Shown here piece after piece: positions 35,444 through 44,378 of a stretch of DNA of 64,000 bases. The DNA comes from Thiovibrio frasassiensis (lineage in GTDB: Bacteria > Desulfobacterota > Desulfobulbia > Desulfobulbales > Desulfurivibrionaceae), in the NCBI RefSeq assembly GCF_029607905.1, contig NZ_JAPHEH010000001.1, positions 1,765,530 through 1,829,529 on the forward strand, read 5' to 3'. The notes beneath the pieces are model-generated. The model had not been told where the DNA came from. It ran no database searches and saw nothing but the letters and a program-made list of their open reading frames with translations. Numbering within the stretch: the first letter of the stretch is position 1; the number at the start of each line of letters is the position of its first letter. The position numbers and the translations under genes were made by a program.

Positions 35444-36508
35444 TCACCCACCCCCCTGCCCCCTCCCGTCAGCAGTGTCAACGGCGAGGGAGGGGGAGCC
35501 AATGGGCTCCTGATTTTTCGCCATGGCGAGGAGCGAGCGCGCCTGGACCTCGATCTCTACCAGGGGCTGGCCGAAGCCGAGGCTGAAGCGGCTCTGCACC
35601 CCGGGCTGTCTCCCTTTTTCCAGGAGATCCCCGGCAAAACGGATCCGGTCTTTTTCAAAGAGCAGGATGTCGGTGCTGCTTCCGGGGCGGTACAGGCTCT
35701 TGGGCTGTCCTTTGCGGAGAAACATGCCGGGGTGGATCCGTAGCGGGCGGTCATACCCCGTATCGCTATAGCATTGCACGATGTCGCCGATCATCATCGC
35801 CACCACCTCCACCATGGCCACACAGCCAACGCCGGTGCCGCCGGCCACATCGGTGTCGATGATGGTGACCACCCGTTTGTTTTTGGAGTAGGGGGTGATC
35901 ACTTCCACCACCGCGCCGGGATTGCAGGAGTGATAGACGCCGCCCAGAGAGTAGTGGTCCACCACCAGGCCGGAGACCGGGCTGTGGTTGTAATGGTATT
36001 TGTCCGGAGTCAGCCGGAAGAGTGCGTAGTCTCCATGGGCAAAGCGCTCAAGCCAGCGGGGGTGCTCAGTGCCCAGCAGCTCCTCAAAGGAGAAAAACTT
36101 ATCCTTGAGAAAAAGCGGCGAGTCCGGGGCCAGAGCTCCCAGGGTGACACGGGCGTCGGCGGGGGAAACCACCGCCGTTTCATTGTGCGGCATGGGCCGG
36201 CACTGCCAATAGCGGATCTGCCGCTCGAAGATCTTGCGCGGGGTGGTGAAATATTCGGGTGGGTCCAGGCATTCCCCAAGATCGACGCCGCAGCGTGCCA
36301 GGAACCGTGCGTTGCCGCGGATGCGCTCCGCCAGGGCCAGATCGAAATGGTAGAGGCCAAGCAGGCTCGACATCCGGGCCGAGGTAGCCAGGCGAAAGAG
36401 GAAGGGGGCTTTCTCCCGCGCCCGGGAATAGAGGAAGCGCACAATCCGGTCGCCGAAGAGTTTCTCGGTCATGACCGTGCCGTGCAGCCGCTCGACATAT
36501 TGATGCAT
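35444..36508 (-). CDS. Phosphatidylserine decarboxylase-like protein
   Basis: 354 residues. FRLTPDKYHYNHSPVSG matches the H-x-H-x-P-type substrate motif of PSD enzymes and RPGSSTDILLFE the GSS/T self-cleavage site whose serine becomes the pyruvoyl group. VSPADARV and DTDVAGGTGVGCVAMVEV complete the family pattern. PSD converts phosphatidylserine to phosphatidylethanolamine at the inner membrane. It is longer than the short bacterial Psd (~215-290) because of an N-terminal ~90 residues. It lies 9 bp after the 799-residue protein gene, so they are an operon. Related decarboxylases act on other substrates, so identity is by family. Confidence 0.8.
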   Translation of the reverse strand: MHQYVERLHGTVMTEKLFGDRIVRFLYSRAREKAPFLFRLATSARMSSLLGLYHFDLALAERIRGNARFLARCGVDLGECLDPPEYFTTPRKIFERQIRYWQCRPMPHNETAVVSPADARVTLGALAPDSPLFLKDKFFSFEELLGTEHPRWLERFAHGDYALFRLTPDKYHYNHSPVSGLVVDHYSLGGVYHSCNPGAVVEVITPYSKNKRVVTIIDTDVAGGTGVGCVAMVEVVAMMIGDIVQCYSDTGYDRPLRIHPGMFLRKGQPKSLYRPGSSTDILLFEKDRIRFAGDLLEKGRQPGVQSRFSLGFGQPLVEIEVQARSLLAMAKNQEPIGSPSLAVDTADGRGQGGG

Positions 36509-36517
36509 GCTGTTCTC

Positions 36518-38917
36518 CTAAAGGGTCAGTTTCTGCCGCTTGCTGTCAAGATCCTCGGCAATGATCATGAGTTGGAGCAGTTGGGTCGCGGTGGTCTGGG
36601 AGAGAGAATCACTCAGGAGTTCTTCCTGGGTCCGGCGGAGGAAGGGCTCGACGTCCTGGCTGCCAAGGATACACTGCACTTCGCCCCGCACCTCCAGGGC
36701 AAGGGGGACCTCGCCGGCCCCCATGGTTTTGATATCCTCGACGACATGCTGCCAGCCCTCCTTGATCTGCTCCTGCCGCAGCTCCTCCCGGTAATAGCGC
36801 TCCGCCGCCAGATTGAAATCCCTGGCCGGCATCTCGAAAGGGGAATCGGCCCCCTCGCTGGCGAGAATCCCCTTGGTCAGCCTCCCCAAGGCCCCATGGC
36901 GGTCGGGTTCGCGCAACCGCAGCTCAAGGTCGGCGAGCAGTTCGCTGAAGCCGAAACCCTCCACCAGTTCTGCTCCCTCATTGCGAATAAACTGCAGCAG
37001 GGCGAGGCGGTAGTCTTGATGCAGTACCCTTTGGTAACCGCTGTAGCGGCGGCTGCTCCGGGTGTTCTTGGTTCTTTTCAGGATGTTCCGCAGAAAACGG
37101 TTGGGCGTTTCCTTGCGCACGAAAAAGGTGGGGATGCCGATGGCCGTGCCGAACAGAATCTGGCGGCGCTCGCTTTCGACAAAGGGGGTGTCGGGGATAT
37201 GCTGATGGCTGCAGGTGCCATTGGCAATGAGCTTGAAGGCCAGGGCGTTGAGCAGCATCTGCAGGTCGGTGGCCCGGCCCAGATCGCCATCAAATTGCTC
37301 GAAAAGGGAATATTGGCGTGCCTCGAAGCCGGAAAAACCCATGACCTCGAATTCGCGCAGTTTGTAAGGCAGGTACACCGACATCCTTTTGTCAAAGATA
37401 CCGAGCATGTCCAGGTCTTCCTTGAGGCGGCGGTCATTGTGGAGTCGGCCGTCCTGGCTACCGCTTTGTTCCGTGGAAAGCAAGGCCACGGGGTAATCGA
37501 TGAGTCGGAAATCGGGGACGAAATCCCCCTTGCAGCGACAGGCCCCGCCGATGATCTGATCGAGACGCTGCGGCCCGAAGGGCGTAAGCGCCTGCCCGCA
37601 GAACTTGTTGCGGGCCTTTTTCCGCCAGCGCCGCCAGAGCATGCGCAGGTGGGTATAGTCCAGTTGGTGCGGGAGAAAGCCCAGGGCCTGTTCGGGATGA
37701 AAATCCTCGAAGCCGAGCCGGTAGGGGGCGGCGCTGTATGTGGAGACAAAGAGGGGCAGGAAATGCTCCATGATCTTGGCCACCAGGTCGCCCAGGTATT
37801 TTTCGTGGCGGACGGTGAACCCGGAGCCGGGGTCGCGCAGCAATCGGCTCAATTTCAGGCTGCCCATGCTGACATGGGTGCCGTTGTTGGCCAGACTGAT
37901 GTTGGAGGTCTGGGGCATCATCACCAGGTTGGTGGTGATGATGCCTGCCTCGCGCATCTTCATCACCGCGTTGAGATGGCTGCGGCTCAAGACCTGATGG
38001 CAGAGGATCATATACTGGTGCTTGGCCTCGCCTTCGTCCCAGCCGGAAAGGCAGGGGCTCATGAAGAGCTTGCGGTAGAAAGCGTCGGAGATGCATTCGT
38101 TCAAGGCCCGCTGCCGTACCGGCGGATGCGGGGAGAAAAAGAGGGTCGCCTTCTGCCCCCGCCGGAGAAGTTCGAATTTTTCGTTGGCATACATGATCAG
38201 CAGCTGGGTAAAGAGGAAGCGCTTGGCGGTTTCCCGGGCCAGCGCATTGCCATAGCCGGTGTGGGCATGCATGGCGGTGACATGAAAGGAAAAGGTTTCC
38301 GGCGAGGTGTTGTCGCTCAACAGGTGGGTGAGCATCCGGCTCCCGGTTTTCCGCACCGTTTCATGGCTGCCCGCTTCGCCGAGGAGATCGGCCAGGGCCA
38401 ATTTGAGCAGATAACTGATGGGTATGTGCAGCAGTCTTTCCCCGCCCTCCTCCACAAAGAAACGGGCGGCGTCGCTGCGCTCGCCGCCCCCTGGGTTCTG
38501 CTTGTCTGCCTTGAGGTCGGCGGCCAGGATATTCATGGCGTGTGGGTGCAGGCTGGCGAGAGGGAAACGGACCCAACTGTTTTCCCAGACCTGTCCGAGG
38601 TTGTCGTCGAGGTAGCGCTCCAGATTCCGCCGGGCCCGGGGTGAGGTTTCGCCGCGGTCGGCCCGCTTGATGATGTTGGCGTAGTAGCTCGATTGCTCGA
38701 TGGCCCGGGGCAGATCCACATCCTCGCGGCGGCCGGTCACTGCGACCTGCAGTTCGTTTTCGCAGCCGGTGGTGGCATCGGACCCGTAAAAAGGCAGGCT
38801 TTCCGGGCGATGGGCGTCCAAAGCGAGCAGGGCGATACACTCGCGTTCCGTGGGTCTTTGGTCTTGCCCCACCCCGGCAAGCGACAGCGAAAGGTCTGCG
38901 AAAGAAAGTCTGCTCAC
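36518..38917 (-). CDS. Large unknown protein in lipid operon
   Basis: 799 residues, no signal peptide or clear membrane segment, and I do not recognise a domain. It is rich in His, Arg and Trp: HPHAMNILAADL, FHVTAMHAHTGYGNALARETAKR, ITTNLVMMPQTSNISLANNGTHVSMGSLKL, FLPHQLDYTHLRMLWRRWRKK and CSHQHIPDTPFV. NELQVAVTGRREDVDLPRAI lies near the N terminus. Repeated histidines hint at a metal enzyme. A PSD-like gene follows 9 bp later and an Lgt-like gene after that, so a membrane-lipid role is plausible. PhoB-box-like repeats lie 70-110 bp upstream. Function unknown. Confidence 0.78.
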   Translation of the reverse strand: MSRLSFADLSLSLAGVGQDQRPTERECIALLALDAHRPESLPFYGSDATTGCENELQVAVTGRREDVDLPRAIEQSSYYANIIKRADRGETSPRARRNLERYLDDNLGQVWENSWVRFPLASLHPHAMNILAADLKADKQNPGGGERSDAARFFVEEGGERLLHIPISYLLKLALADLLGEAGSHETVRKTGSRMLTHLLSDNTSPETFSFHVTAMHAHTGYGNALARETAKRFLFTQLLIMYANEKFELLRRGQKATLFFSPHPPVRQRALNECISDAFYRKLFMSPCLSGWDEGEAKHQYMILCHQVLSRSHLNAVMKMREAGIITTNLVMMPQTSNISLANNGTHVSMGSLKLSRLLRDPGSGFTVRHEKYLGDLVAKIMEHFLPLFVSTYSAAPYRLGFEDFHPEQALGFLPHQLDYTHLRMLWRRWRKKARNKFCGQALTPFGPQRLDQIIGGACRCKGDFVPDFRLIDYPVALLSTEQSGSQDGRLHNDRRLKEDLDMLGIFDKRMSVYLPYKLREFEVMGFSGFEARQYSLFEQFDGDLGRATDLQMLLNALAFKLIANGTCSHQHIPDTPFVESERRQILFGTAIGIPTFFVRKETPNRFLRNILKRTKNTRSSRRYSGYQRVLHQDYRLALLQFIRNEGAELVEGFGFSELLADLELRLREPDRHGALGRLTKGILASEGADSPFEMPARDFNLAAERYYREELRQEQIKEGWQHVVEDIKTMGAGEVPLALEVRGEVQCILGSQDVEPFLRRTQEELLSDSLSQTTATQLLQLMIIAEDLDSKRQKLTL

Positions 38918-38986
38918 CGTTGCACCCCTTGGTTGAGTCTTTGCACTCTGGCATTATCCTCTTTTCCGAATAACCATAAGGGGTTT

Positions 38987-39026
38987 CCGTCAGAGGAATG
39001 TTAGATTTGCAATAGGGTTTGATTCG
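38987..39026 (-). promoter_or_regulatory. PhoB-box-like repeats upstream of the 799-residue protein gene
   Basis: On the plus strand CCGTCAG, ATGTTAG, GCAATAG and TGATTCG start at 38987, 38998, 39009 and 39020, all 11 bp apart. In gene orientation they read CGAATCA, CTATTGC, CTAACAT, CTGACGG; the last two are close to the E. coli CTGTCAT unit. TTATGG seven bases further on could be the -10. Weaker than the pstS array. Confidence 0.42.
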
Positions 39027-39087
39027 GAAGGGAGGGGCGGATAGGGAGGAAATGATCGGGGCGGGAGCGGAAATGGGCAGACGGTCT

Positions 39088-39282
39088 TCAGGACTTGGCC
39101 TGGTCGAGGAAGAACCGCACCCAGCATTCCCAGGCCATGGTCTCCAGGGTGCAGTCGCTGGGGCAGGGATGCTGCAAAGCCGCATGGGGGCAAAGCCCGC
39201 ACCGGGTGGTGCAGATGTGTTTGGCGGCCTTTTCCAGGGCGGTGTAGAGGGTGGAGGTGTCAGGCGGGGGTGCTGTTTTCAT
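39088..39282 (-). CDS. Small Cys-rich protein after phoR
   Basis: 64 residues; an AAGGAG site lies upstream of the ATG, which is inside the last codons of the PhoR-type kinase gene (23-bp overlap). Seven cysteines: CTTRCGLCPHA and CPSDCTLETMAWECW. The pattern could bind zinc or an iron-sulfur cluster. Family not recognised. Co-transcription with phoR suggests a link to phosphate sensing, but nothing in the sequence proves it. Confidence 0.55.
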   Translation of the reverse strand: MKTAPPPDTSTLYTALEKAAKHICTTRCGLCPHAALQHPCPSDCTLETMAWECWVRFFLDQAKS

Positions 39283-41068
39283 GGCCTTTCTCCTTGCGCA
39301 ACTGGATGGTAAAGGTCGTGCCCTTGCCGACTTCGCTTATGACATCCACCTCGCCGCCATGGGCCTGGACAATGTGTTTGACGATGGCCAGCCCGAGGCC
39401 GGTGCCGCCGACCTTGCGGTTGCGGGCGGCATCGCTCCGGTAGAAGCGCTCGAAGAGACGGGGCAGGTGCTGGGCTGCAACCCCGGCACCGAAATCCTGA
39501 ACCTCAATGGCGATGGTCTCACCTTCGCGTTCTTGGGCCCGGACCAACACCCTGCTGCCTTCGTCGCTGTACTTGATAGCATTGACGATGAGGTTGGTCA
39601 CTGCCTGTTCCAGCAGGGGGCTGTTGAGTTTGGCGGTGAGATTATCCGCGGCATTCAGTTCGATACTGATTTTTTTTTCGGCGGCCTTGAGACTACAGGT
39701 CTCAATGGCCCTGCGCAACGGGGTGACGATCTTTTCCTCCGCCAGCAGCAGCTCGGTCTGTTCATCTTCCTGTTCCAGCCGGGAGAGGGCGAGGAGATCT
39801 TCGATGATGGCGTGCAGCCGTTTTGACTGTTTGGCGATGATTTCCACAAATCGCCGGGCGTCCTTCGGGCTCTCCAGCGCCCCGTCCAGCAGGGTTTCGG
39901 CAAACCCTTCGATGGAGGTGATCGGGGTTTTCAGTTCATGGGAAACATTGGCCACGAAGTCGCGGCGCATGTTTTCCAAGCGCCGGAGGTTGGTGACATC
40001 ATTGATAACGATGATCGCGCCGCTGGTCATCTCCGCGGCGTCCTGGAAGCGGGTGCCGTGGGCGTAAAAGTATTTTTCCTGCCCATCCCGATCGGTCAGG
40101 TCGATTTCCCCTTCGATGGGGGTGGCGGAGGCAAGGGCCTGACTGACAAACTGTTGCAGGGCCAGATTGCGTACCGCCACCAGGGCCTTTTTGCCCCGCA
40201 GCTTCTCCGGAGGGATGTTCAACAGGTTTGCTCCGGCCTGGTTGATGTCAAGGATCCTCTCCTCGGTGTCCACCGTAATGACCCCCTCAACCATGCTGGA
40301 AAAGACCGCCTCCAGCTGGCTGTGTTGCCGGGCAATGGTTTTGATCCGTCCGTCGAGCTGATCGGCCATGGCATTCATGGCTCTGGCCAGGCTCGCCACC
40401 TCTTCAGCCCCTTCTTCCCGCAGTTTGCCGGTAAAAGCGCCGTTGGCAAAACGTTCGGCCCCTAAACGCATCTCTTCCAGCGGCCTGCTGATCCGGCGGG
40501 AGATGAACCAGGCGACCAGGGCCACGAGCAGGGCGACAATCAGGCATCCCCAGGCAATTTTTAAAAAGATTTCCTTGAGTGCGCTGTTAATGAAGGTGAC
40601 CGGGAGGGCGGTGCGCAGGATCCCTTTGCTTTTTCCCTCTTGCATTAAGGGGATCGCGACGTACATCATGTTTTCCTGGAGGGTATGGCTGAAGCGCAGG
40701 GAGGGGGTGAGTTTGCCATCAAGGGCGGCCATGATCTCCGGCCGGTCCCCGTGGTTTTCCATCCGGCCCGGATCTTCATCCGAGTCGGCGAGAACCACGC
40801 CATCGGGGGTGGTCACGGTCAATCGGGTGCCGGAATCTTTTCCGGCGGTTGTGAAGAAGGATTGCAGTCCGGGCAGGTCGTTTTTCACCAGCAGGGTAAG
40901 AACATATTCCTGGCTCAGACGGGCGCGGGCCTCAAGGTCGACAGCGGTCTGGGAGAGCTGAAAGACGCGCAGCGAGTAAGCCCCATAGCCGGCGGCGACC
41001 AGAAGGGCGACAATGGTGATAAGGAGCTGGCTTGGGTACAGCTGCCAGATAAGGCGTTTATGGCGCAT
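39260..41068 (-). CDS. phoR: PhoR-type sensor histidine kinase
   Basis: I start at ATG 41068 (MRHKRLIWQLY) after AGGGA; a TTG 42 bases further upstream has no site. 602 residues. Two membrane helices (ITIVALLVAAGYGAYSLRVF; IAWGCLIVALLVALVAWFI) flank a periplasmic sensor. HAMP, a PAS domain (EAVFSSMVEGVITVDTEERI) and HisKA with the phospho-histidine in VSHELKTPITSIEGF follow. HATPase has NLIVNAIKYS and GTGLGLAIVKHIV. It matches PhoR architecture, though long periplasmic regions are also seen in other kinases. PhoB is 18 kb away; PhoB-box-like repeats upstream support the assignment. Confidence 0.8.
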   Translation of the reverse strand: MRHKRLIWQLYPSQLLITIVALLVAAGYGAYSLRVFQLSQTAVDLEARARLSQEYVLTLLVKNDLPGLQSFFTTAGKDSGTRLTVTTPDGVVLADSDEDPGRMENHGDRPEIMAALDGKLTPSLRFSHTLQENMMYVAIPLMQEGKSKGILRTALPVTFINSALKEIFLKIAWGCLIVALLVALVAWFISRRISRPLEEMRLGAERFANGAFTGKLREEGAEEVASLARAMNAMADQLDGRIKTIARQHSQLEAVFSSMVEGVITVDTEERILDINQAGANLLNIPPEKLRGKKALVAVRNLALQQFVSQALASATPIEGEIDLTDRDGQEKYFYAHGTRFQDAAEMTSGAIIVINDVTNLRRLENMRRDFVANVSHELKTPITSIEGFAETLLDGALESPKDARRFVEIIAKQSKRLHAIIEDLLALSRLEQEDEQTELLLAEEKIVTPLRRAIETCSLKAAEKKISIELNAADNLTAKLNSPLLEQAVTNLIVNAIKYSDEGSRVLVRAQEREGETIAIEVQDFGAGVAAQHLPRLFERFYRSDAARNRKVGGTGLGLAIVKHIVQAHGGEVDVISEVGKGTTFTIQLRKEKGHENSTPA

Positions 41069-41125
41069 ACGAATCCCTGGGGCGGTTGGAGTGAATAGGG
41101 GTAACTCCAACAGAATAGCACGGGA

Positions 41126-41154
41126 TTGTTAGAATGCGATCAGGATATTGTAAG
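41126..41154 (-). promoter_or_regulatory. PhoB-box-like repeats upstream of phoR
   Basis: TTGTTAG, CGATCAG and TTGTAAG start at 41126, 41137 and 41148 on the plus strand, exactly 11 bp apart. In the phoR direction they read CTTACAA, CTGATCG, CTAACAA. TATTCT eight bases downstream on the minus strand can serve as -10. This would give PhoR autoregulation, as is common for phoBR. Confidence 0.5.
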
Positions 41155-41292
41155 GATATCTCTCTTGGGGAGTAAATATTTCTGCGGCAAGAGTCTTGTG
41201 CGTGCGGATTTACTGGCAGCAGGGCGTGGGGGAAATTAGCGGTTCCCCCTCCCGTGTTGGGAGAGGGAAGCGATGGAAGGAGGCGGATCAAT

Positions 41293-43251
41293 TTATTCGG
41301 AATAAGGTTTCTTCTTTCCTCTTCTGGGAACACCGGCACTCGGGGGTCTGGAGGAGGTCGCCGGTTTGCTCGAGGTTGCAGGCCGAGCCGAGGGATATGG
41401 TTTGGCTGCGCCTGCAGGCCGGGCCGAGGAATACGGTTTGGCGGAGCTGGAAGGCCTGGACGAGCTGGAGGGCTTAAACGATTTCGGCCCCTTGGAGCTG
41501 CGGCCGGGATACCCGCCGGTTGGTTTGCCGGGCCGTCCTTTCGGGGCGTCCAGGGTTTTCACCTCGACGTCCCTGCCGTTGACCTTGAGCCCCTGGAACA
41601 CCTCAATGATTTTTTGGGCGAAGCGGCTGTCCGCTTCGAGCATGGCGGTGTTGTCCAGGATCTCGATTCGGCCGATTTTGATGGAGGCCGAGCCGCTGGC
41701 ATCATTGATCTGGCCGATGAGCCGGGCCGGGTAGAGGCCGTCTTTCTGGCCGATATTGAGGTAAAAGCGGCTGAAATTCACGCGTTCGCCACGGTCTTCC
41801 TGGCGGGCGAGGGCGAATTTGCTGTCCGGGCGGTCCGGCTTGGCGTATCGGCTGTCCGGGCGGTCCGATCGGGCGAATCTGCTTTCCGAACGGTTGTAGC
41901 CTTCATCGCGGCCGCGGCCTTTGTCCGAAACATTGATGTCCGGGGCATTCTGGTAATGGGCCAAGACGTTGTCGAACTCCTGGGAAACAAAACGCAGGAT
42001 CAGTTCGTCCCGGTCGAGATCGGCCAGGGCCTCGGTGATGGTCTCCATGAAGGGGGCGAGCCGGCTGGTGTTGACCTCGATGTTTTTGATGATCTCGATC
42101 TTGTGGAGGAGCTGTTTTTTGCAGACCTCATGGCCGGATGGAACCTTGCCCAGTTCGAACTGACGTTTCATCTTGCTCTCGATTTCCTTGATGCGGAACT
42201 GTTCGCGCATATGGATGATGGAAATGGAGATGCCGGTCTTGCCGGCCCGTCCGGTACGCCCGCTGCGATGGGTGTAGTTGGCGCTGTCATCGGGCAGGTT
42301 GTAGTTGATCACGTGGGTAAGGTCGGTGACGTCAAGGCCGCGGGCCGCCACATCGGTGGCCACCAGCAGCTGCACCGATTTGCTGCGAAAACGCTGCATC
42401 ACATAATCGCGCTGGCTTTGGGAGAGTTCGCCATGGAGGGGGTCGGCGTTGTAGCCGTCCTTGGAGAGTTTGTCCGCGACATCGTTTACCTCCTGGCGGG
42501 TGCGGCAGAAGATGATGGCGTACATATCCGGGTTCATGTCCACCAGCCGGCGCAGGGCCAGGTAGCGGTCCTTGGCGTGGACCATATAGTACATGTGGCG
42601 GATGTTTTCCGAGCCGGCATTACGGGTGCCCACCGTGATCTCCAGGGGGTTTTTCATGTATTTCCGGGAAATGGAGGCCACGCTTTGGGGCATGGTGGCG
42701 GAAAACAACAGGGTGTGTTTGTCGGCCGGGGTTTGGGCGAGGATGGCGTTCAGCTCGTCTTGAAATCCCATCTGCAGCATCTCGTCGGCTTCGTCCAGCA
42801 CCACCAGGCGAATCTCGGAAAGATCGATCACCTGGCGGCGCATCAAGTCGTGCAGCCGCCCGGGGGTGGCCACGATGATCGGCGCCCCCTGCCGCAAGGA
42901 GCGGATCTGGTTGTCGATGCTGGCACCGCCATAAACGGCGCAGACCCGGATGGCGGGAAGATTTTTGGCAAAGGCATTGAGATCGCGGGCCACCTGCATG
43001 CACAGCTCTCGGGTCGGGCAGAGTACCAGGGCCTGGGTCTTGCGGCTGTCCGGCGAGCAAAGCTGCACCAGGGGGATGCCGAAGGCTGCGGTTTTGCCGG
43101 TGCCGGTCTGGGCCAGGCCGACGATATCCACCGGTTTTTCAAGGAGGAGCGGGATGATCTGCTCCTGAACCGGGGTGGGAGCAGTGAAGCCCAGGGCTTC
43201 GAGGCCGGAGATGATGTCGGGATGGATGCCAAGGTCAGCAAAGGTGGTCAT
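41293..43251 (-). CDS. DEAD-box RNA helicase, CsdA/DeaD type
   Basis: 652 residues from ATG 43251 after AAGGAA. Helicase motifs in order: Q motif region (FTAPTPVQEQIIP), AQTGTGKT, PTRELCMQ, DEAD in LVVLDEADEMLQMGF, SATMP and HRSGRTGRAG. The C-terminal part has a DbpA-like RNA-binding domain (FYLNIGQKDGLYPARLIG ... GRIEILDN), then a basic tail with R-P/K-P repeats such as SSARPAGAAKP. Such helicases remodel RNA during cold growth and ribosome assembly. The leader contains a terminator-like hairpin, so attenuation is possible. Confidence 0.9.
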   Translation of the reverse strand: MTTFADLGIHPDIISGLEALGFTAPTPVQEQIIPLLLEKPVDIVGLAQTGTGKTAAFGIPLVQLCSPDSRKTQALVLCPTRELCMQVARDLNAFAKNLPAIRVCAVYGGASIDNQIRSLRQGAPIIVATPGRLHDLMRRQVIDLSEIRLVVLDEADEMLQMGFQDELNAILAQTPADKHTLLFSATMPQSVASISRKYMKNPLEITVGTRNAGSENIRHMYYMVHAKDRYLALRRLVDMNPDMYAIIFCRTRQEVNDVADKLSKDGYNADPLHGELSQSQRDYVMQRFRSKSVQLLVATDVAARGLDVTDLTHVINYNLPDDSANYTHRSGRTGRAGKTGISISIIHMREQFRIKEIESKMKRQFELGKVPSGHEVCKKQLLHKIEIIKNIEVNTSRLAPFMETITEALADLDRDELILRFVSQEFDNVLAHYQNAPDINVSDKGRGRDEGYNRSESRFARSDRPDSRYAKPDRPDSKFALARQEDRGERVNFSRFYLNIGQKDGLYPARLIGQINDASGSASIKIGRIEILDNTAMLEADSRFAQKIIEVFQGLKVNGRDVEVKTLDAPKGRPGKPTGGYPGRSSKGPKSFKPSSSSRPSSSAKPYSSARPAGAAKPYPSARPATSSKPATSSRPPSAGVPRRGKKKPYSE

Positions 43252-43336
43252 GATGGTGTTCCTTATTGAAGGGCGTGTGGGGGAAGGGTTGCTGTGCAGG
43301 AAAAAAGAAATCCTTGCGGCCCAACGCCCCATAAAC

Positions 43337-43374
43337 AAAAAAACCGCACGCCCTCGGCAGAGGCTTTGTGCGGT
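43337..43374 (-). terminator. Intrinsic terminator or attenuator before DEAD-box gene
   Basis: On the minus strand ACCGCAC ... GTGCGGT forms a stem with an inner GCCTC/GAGGGC stem and a TGCC loop, followed by seven T. It lies 86 bases before the helicase start and 143 bases after arsC, so it may end the arsenic operon or attenuate the helicase leader. GCCTCTGCC occurs again upstream (around 43404), which could compete for pairing. Confidence 0.6.
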
Positions 43375-43516
43375 GCGCTTTTGTTCGTATAGCGATTACA
43401 GGCAGAGGCAACACAATGAATTTCCCTTTTTACCATGATCCGCCAGGGAACGCAAGGAATATATTTAGTTGAATTGGGGGGTCTTTCCTGGTCCCTATGA
43501 CATGGGGGCAGGCAGG

Positions 43517-43957
<441 letters not shown>

Positions 43958-43985
43958 GGGAAAGGATCCTTTGGTGATTTTACGG

Positions 43986-44369
43986 TCAGCAGCAGCCGGC
44001 CACCCTGCAAATCGCTTCCCTGATAAATTCCCGGGGAATGGCCTCATGTACCTGGCCGTGTCTGATGATGCTCCGGCAGGATTCCTCCTGGCCCGTGAGC
44101 TCGCCGCAAGAGCAGCAACTGCTTTTCGAGACCGTCGTCCGGGGGAGGACCGTCTCAATCGGTTTGCCGTTGATGAGAATGAGGTTCGATTGGTCGATCT
44201 GCGCCTCGCTCAGTTTGGTTTCAGTGAACAGGATCTCCACCCCCTTCGCTCTGCATTCGACCTGTAACCGTTGTACTGTTTCCGCGATACCCTGTCCCGT
44301 CTCGGCACAACGATCGCAGGTTTTGCCCTCTTTGTCCAGATGGCACCATTCCACCGTGATTTTTTTCAT
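43986..44369 (-). CDS. DUF2703 protein
   Basis: 127 residues. It begins with KKITVEWCHLDKEGKTCDRC, has ILINGKPIETVLP in the middle and CCSCGELTG near the end, with about ten cysteines. DUF2703 proteins are small, thioredoxin-fold-like and often encoded next to ars genes. A role in arsenic or thiol chemistry is likely from context but not demonstrated. Confidence 0.8.
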   Translation of the reverse strand: MKKITVEWCHLDKEGKTCDRCAETGQGIAETVQRLQVECRAKGVEILFTETKLSEAQIDQSNLILINGKPIETVLPRTTVSKSSCCSCGELTGQEESCRSIIRHGQVHEAIPREFIREAICRVAGCC

Positions 44370-44378
44370 TCTAATCCC

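Noticed and set aside
35774-38644. Plus-strand open frame of 956 codons across the PSD-like and 799-residue genes
   Set aside because: It spans two genes on the other strand, has no signature motifs and its start lacks a ribosome site. The PSD-like minus gene is clear by motif.
41254-43269. Long plus-strand open frame of 671 codons opposite the DEAD-box gene
   Set aside because: The minus-strand frame contains all helicase motifs in order; the plus-strand translation has no family features and is a shadow of the high-GC third-position pattern.
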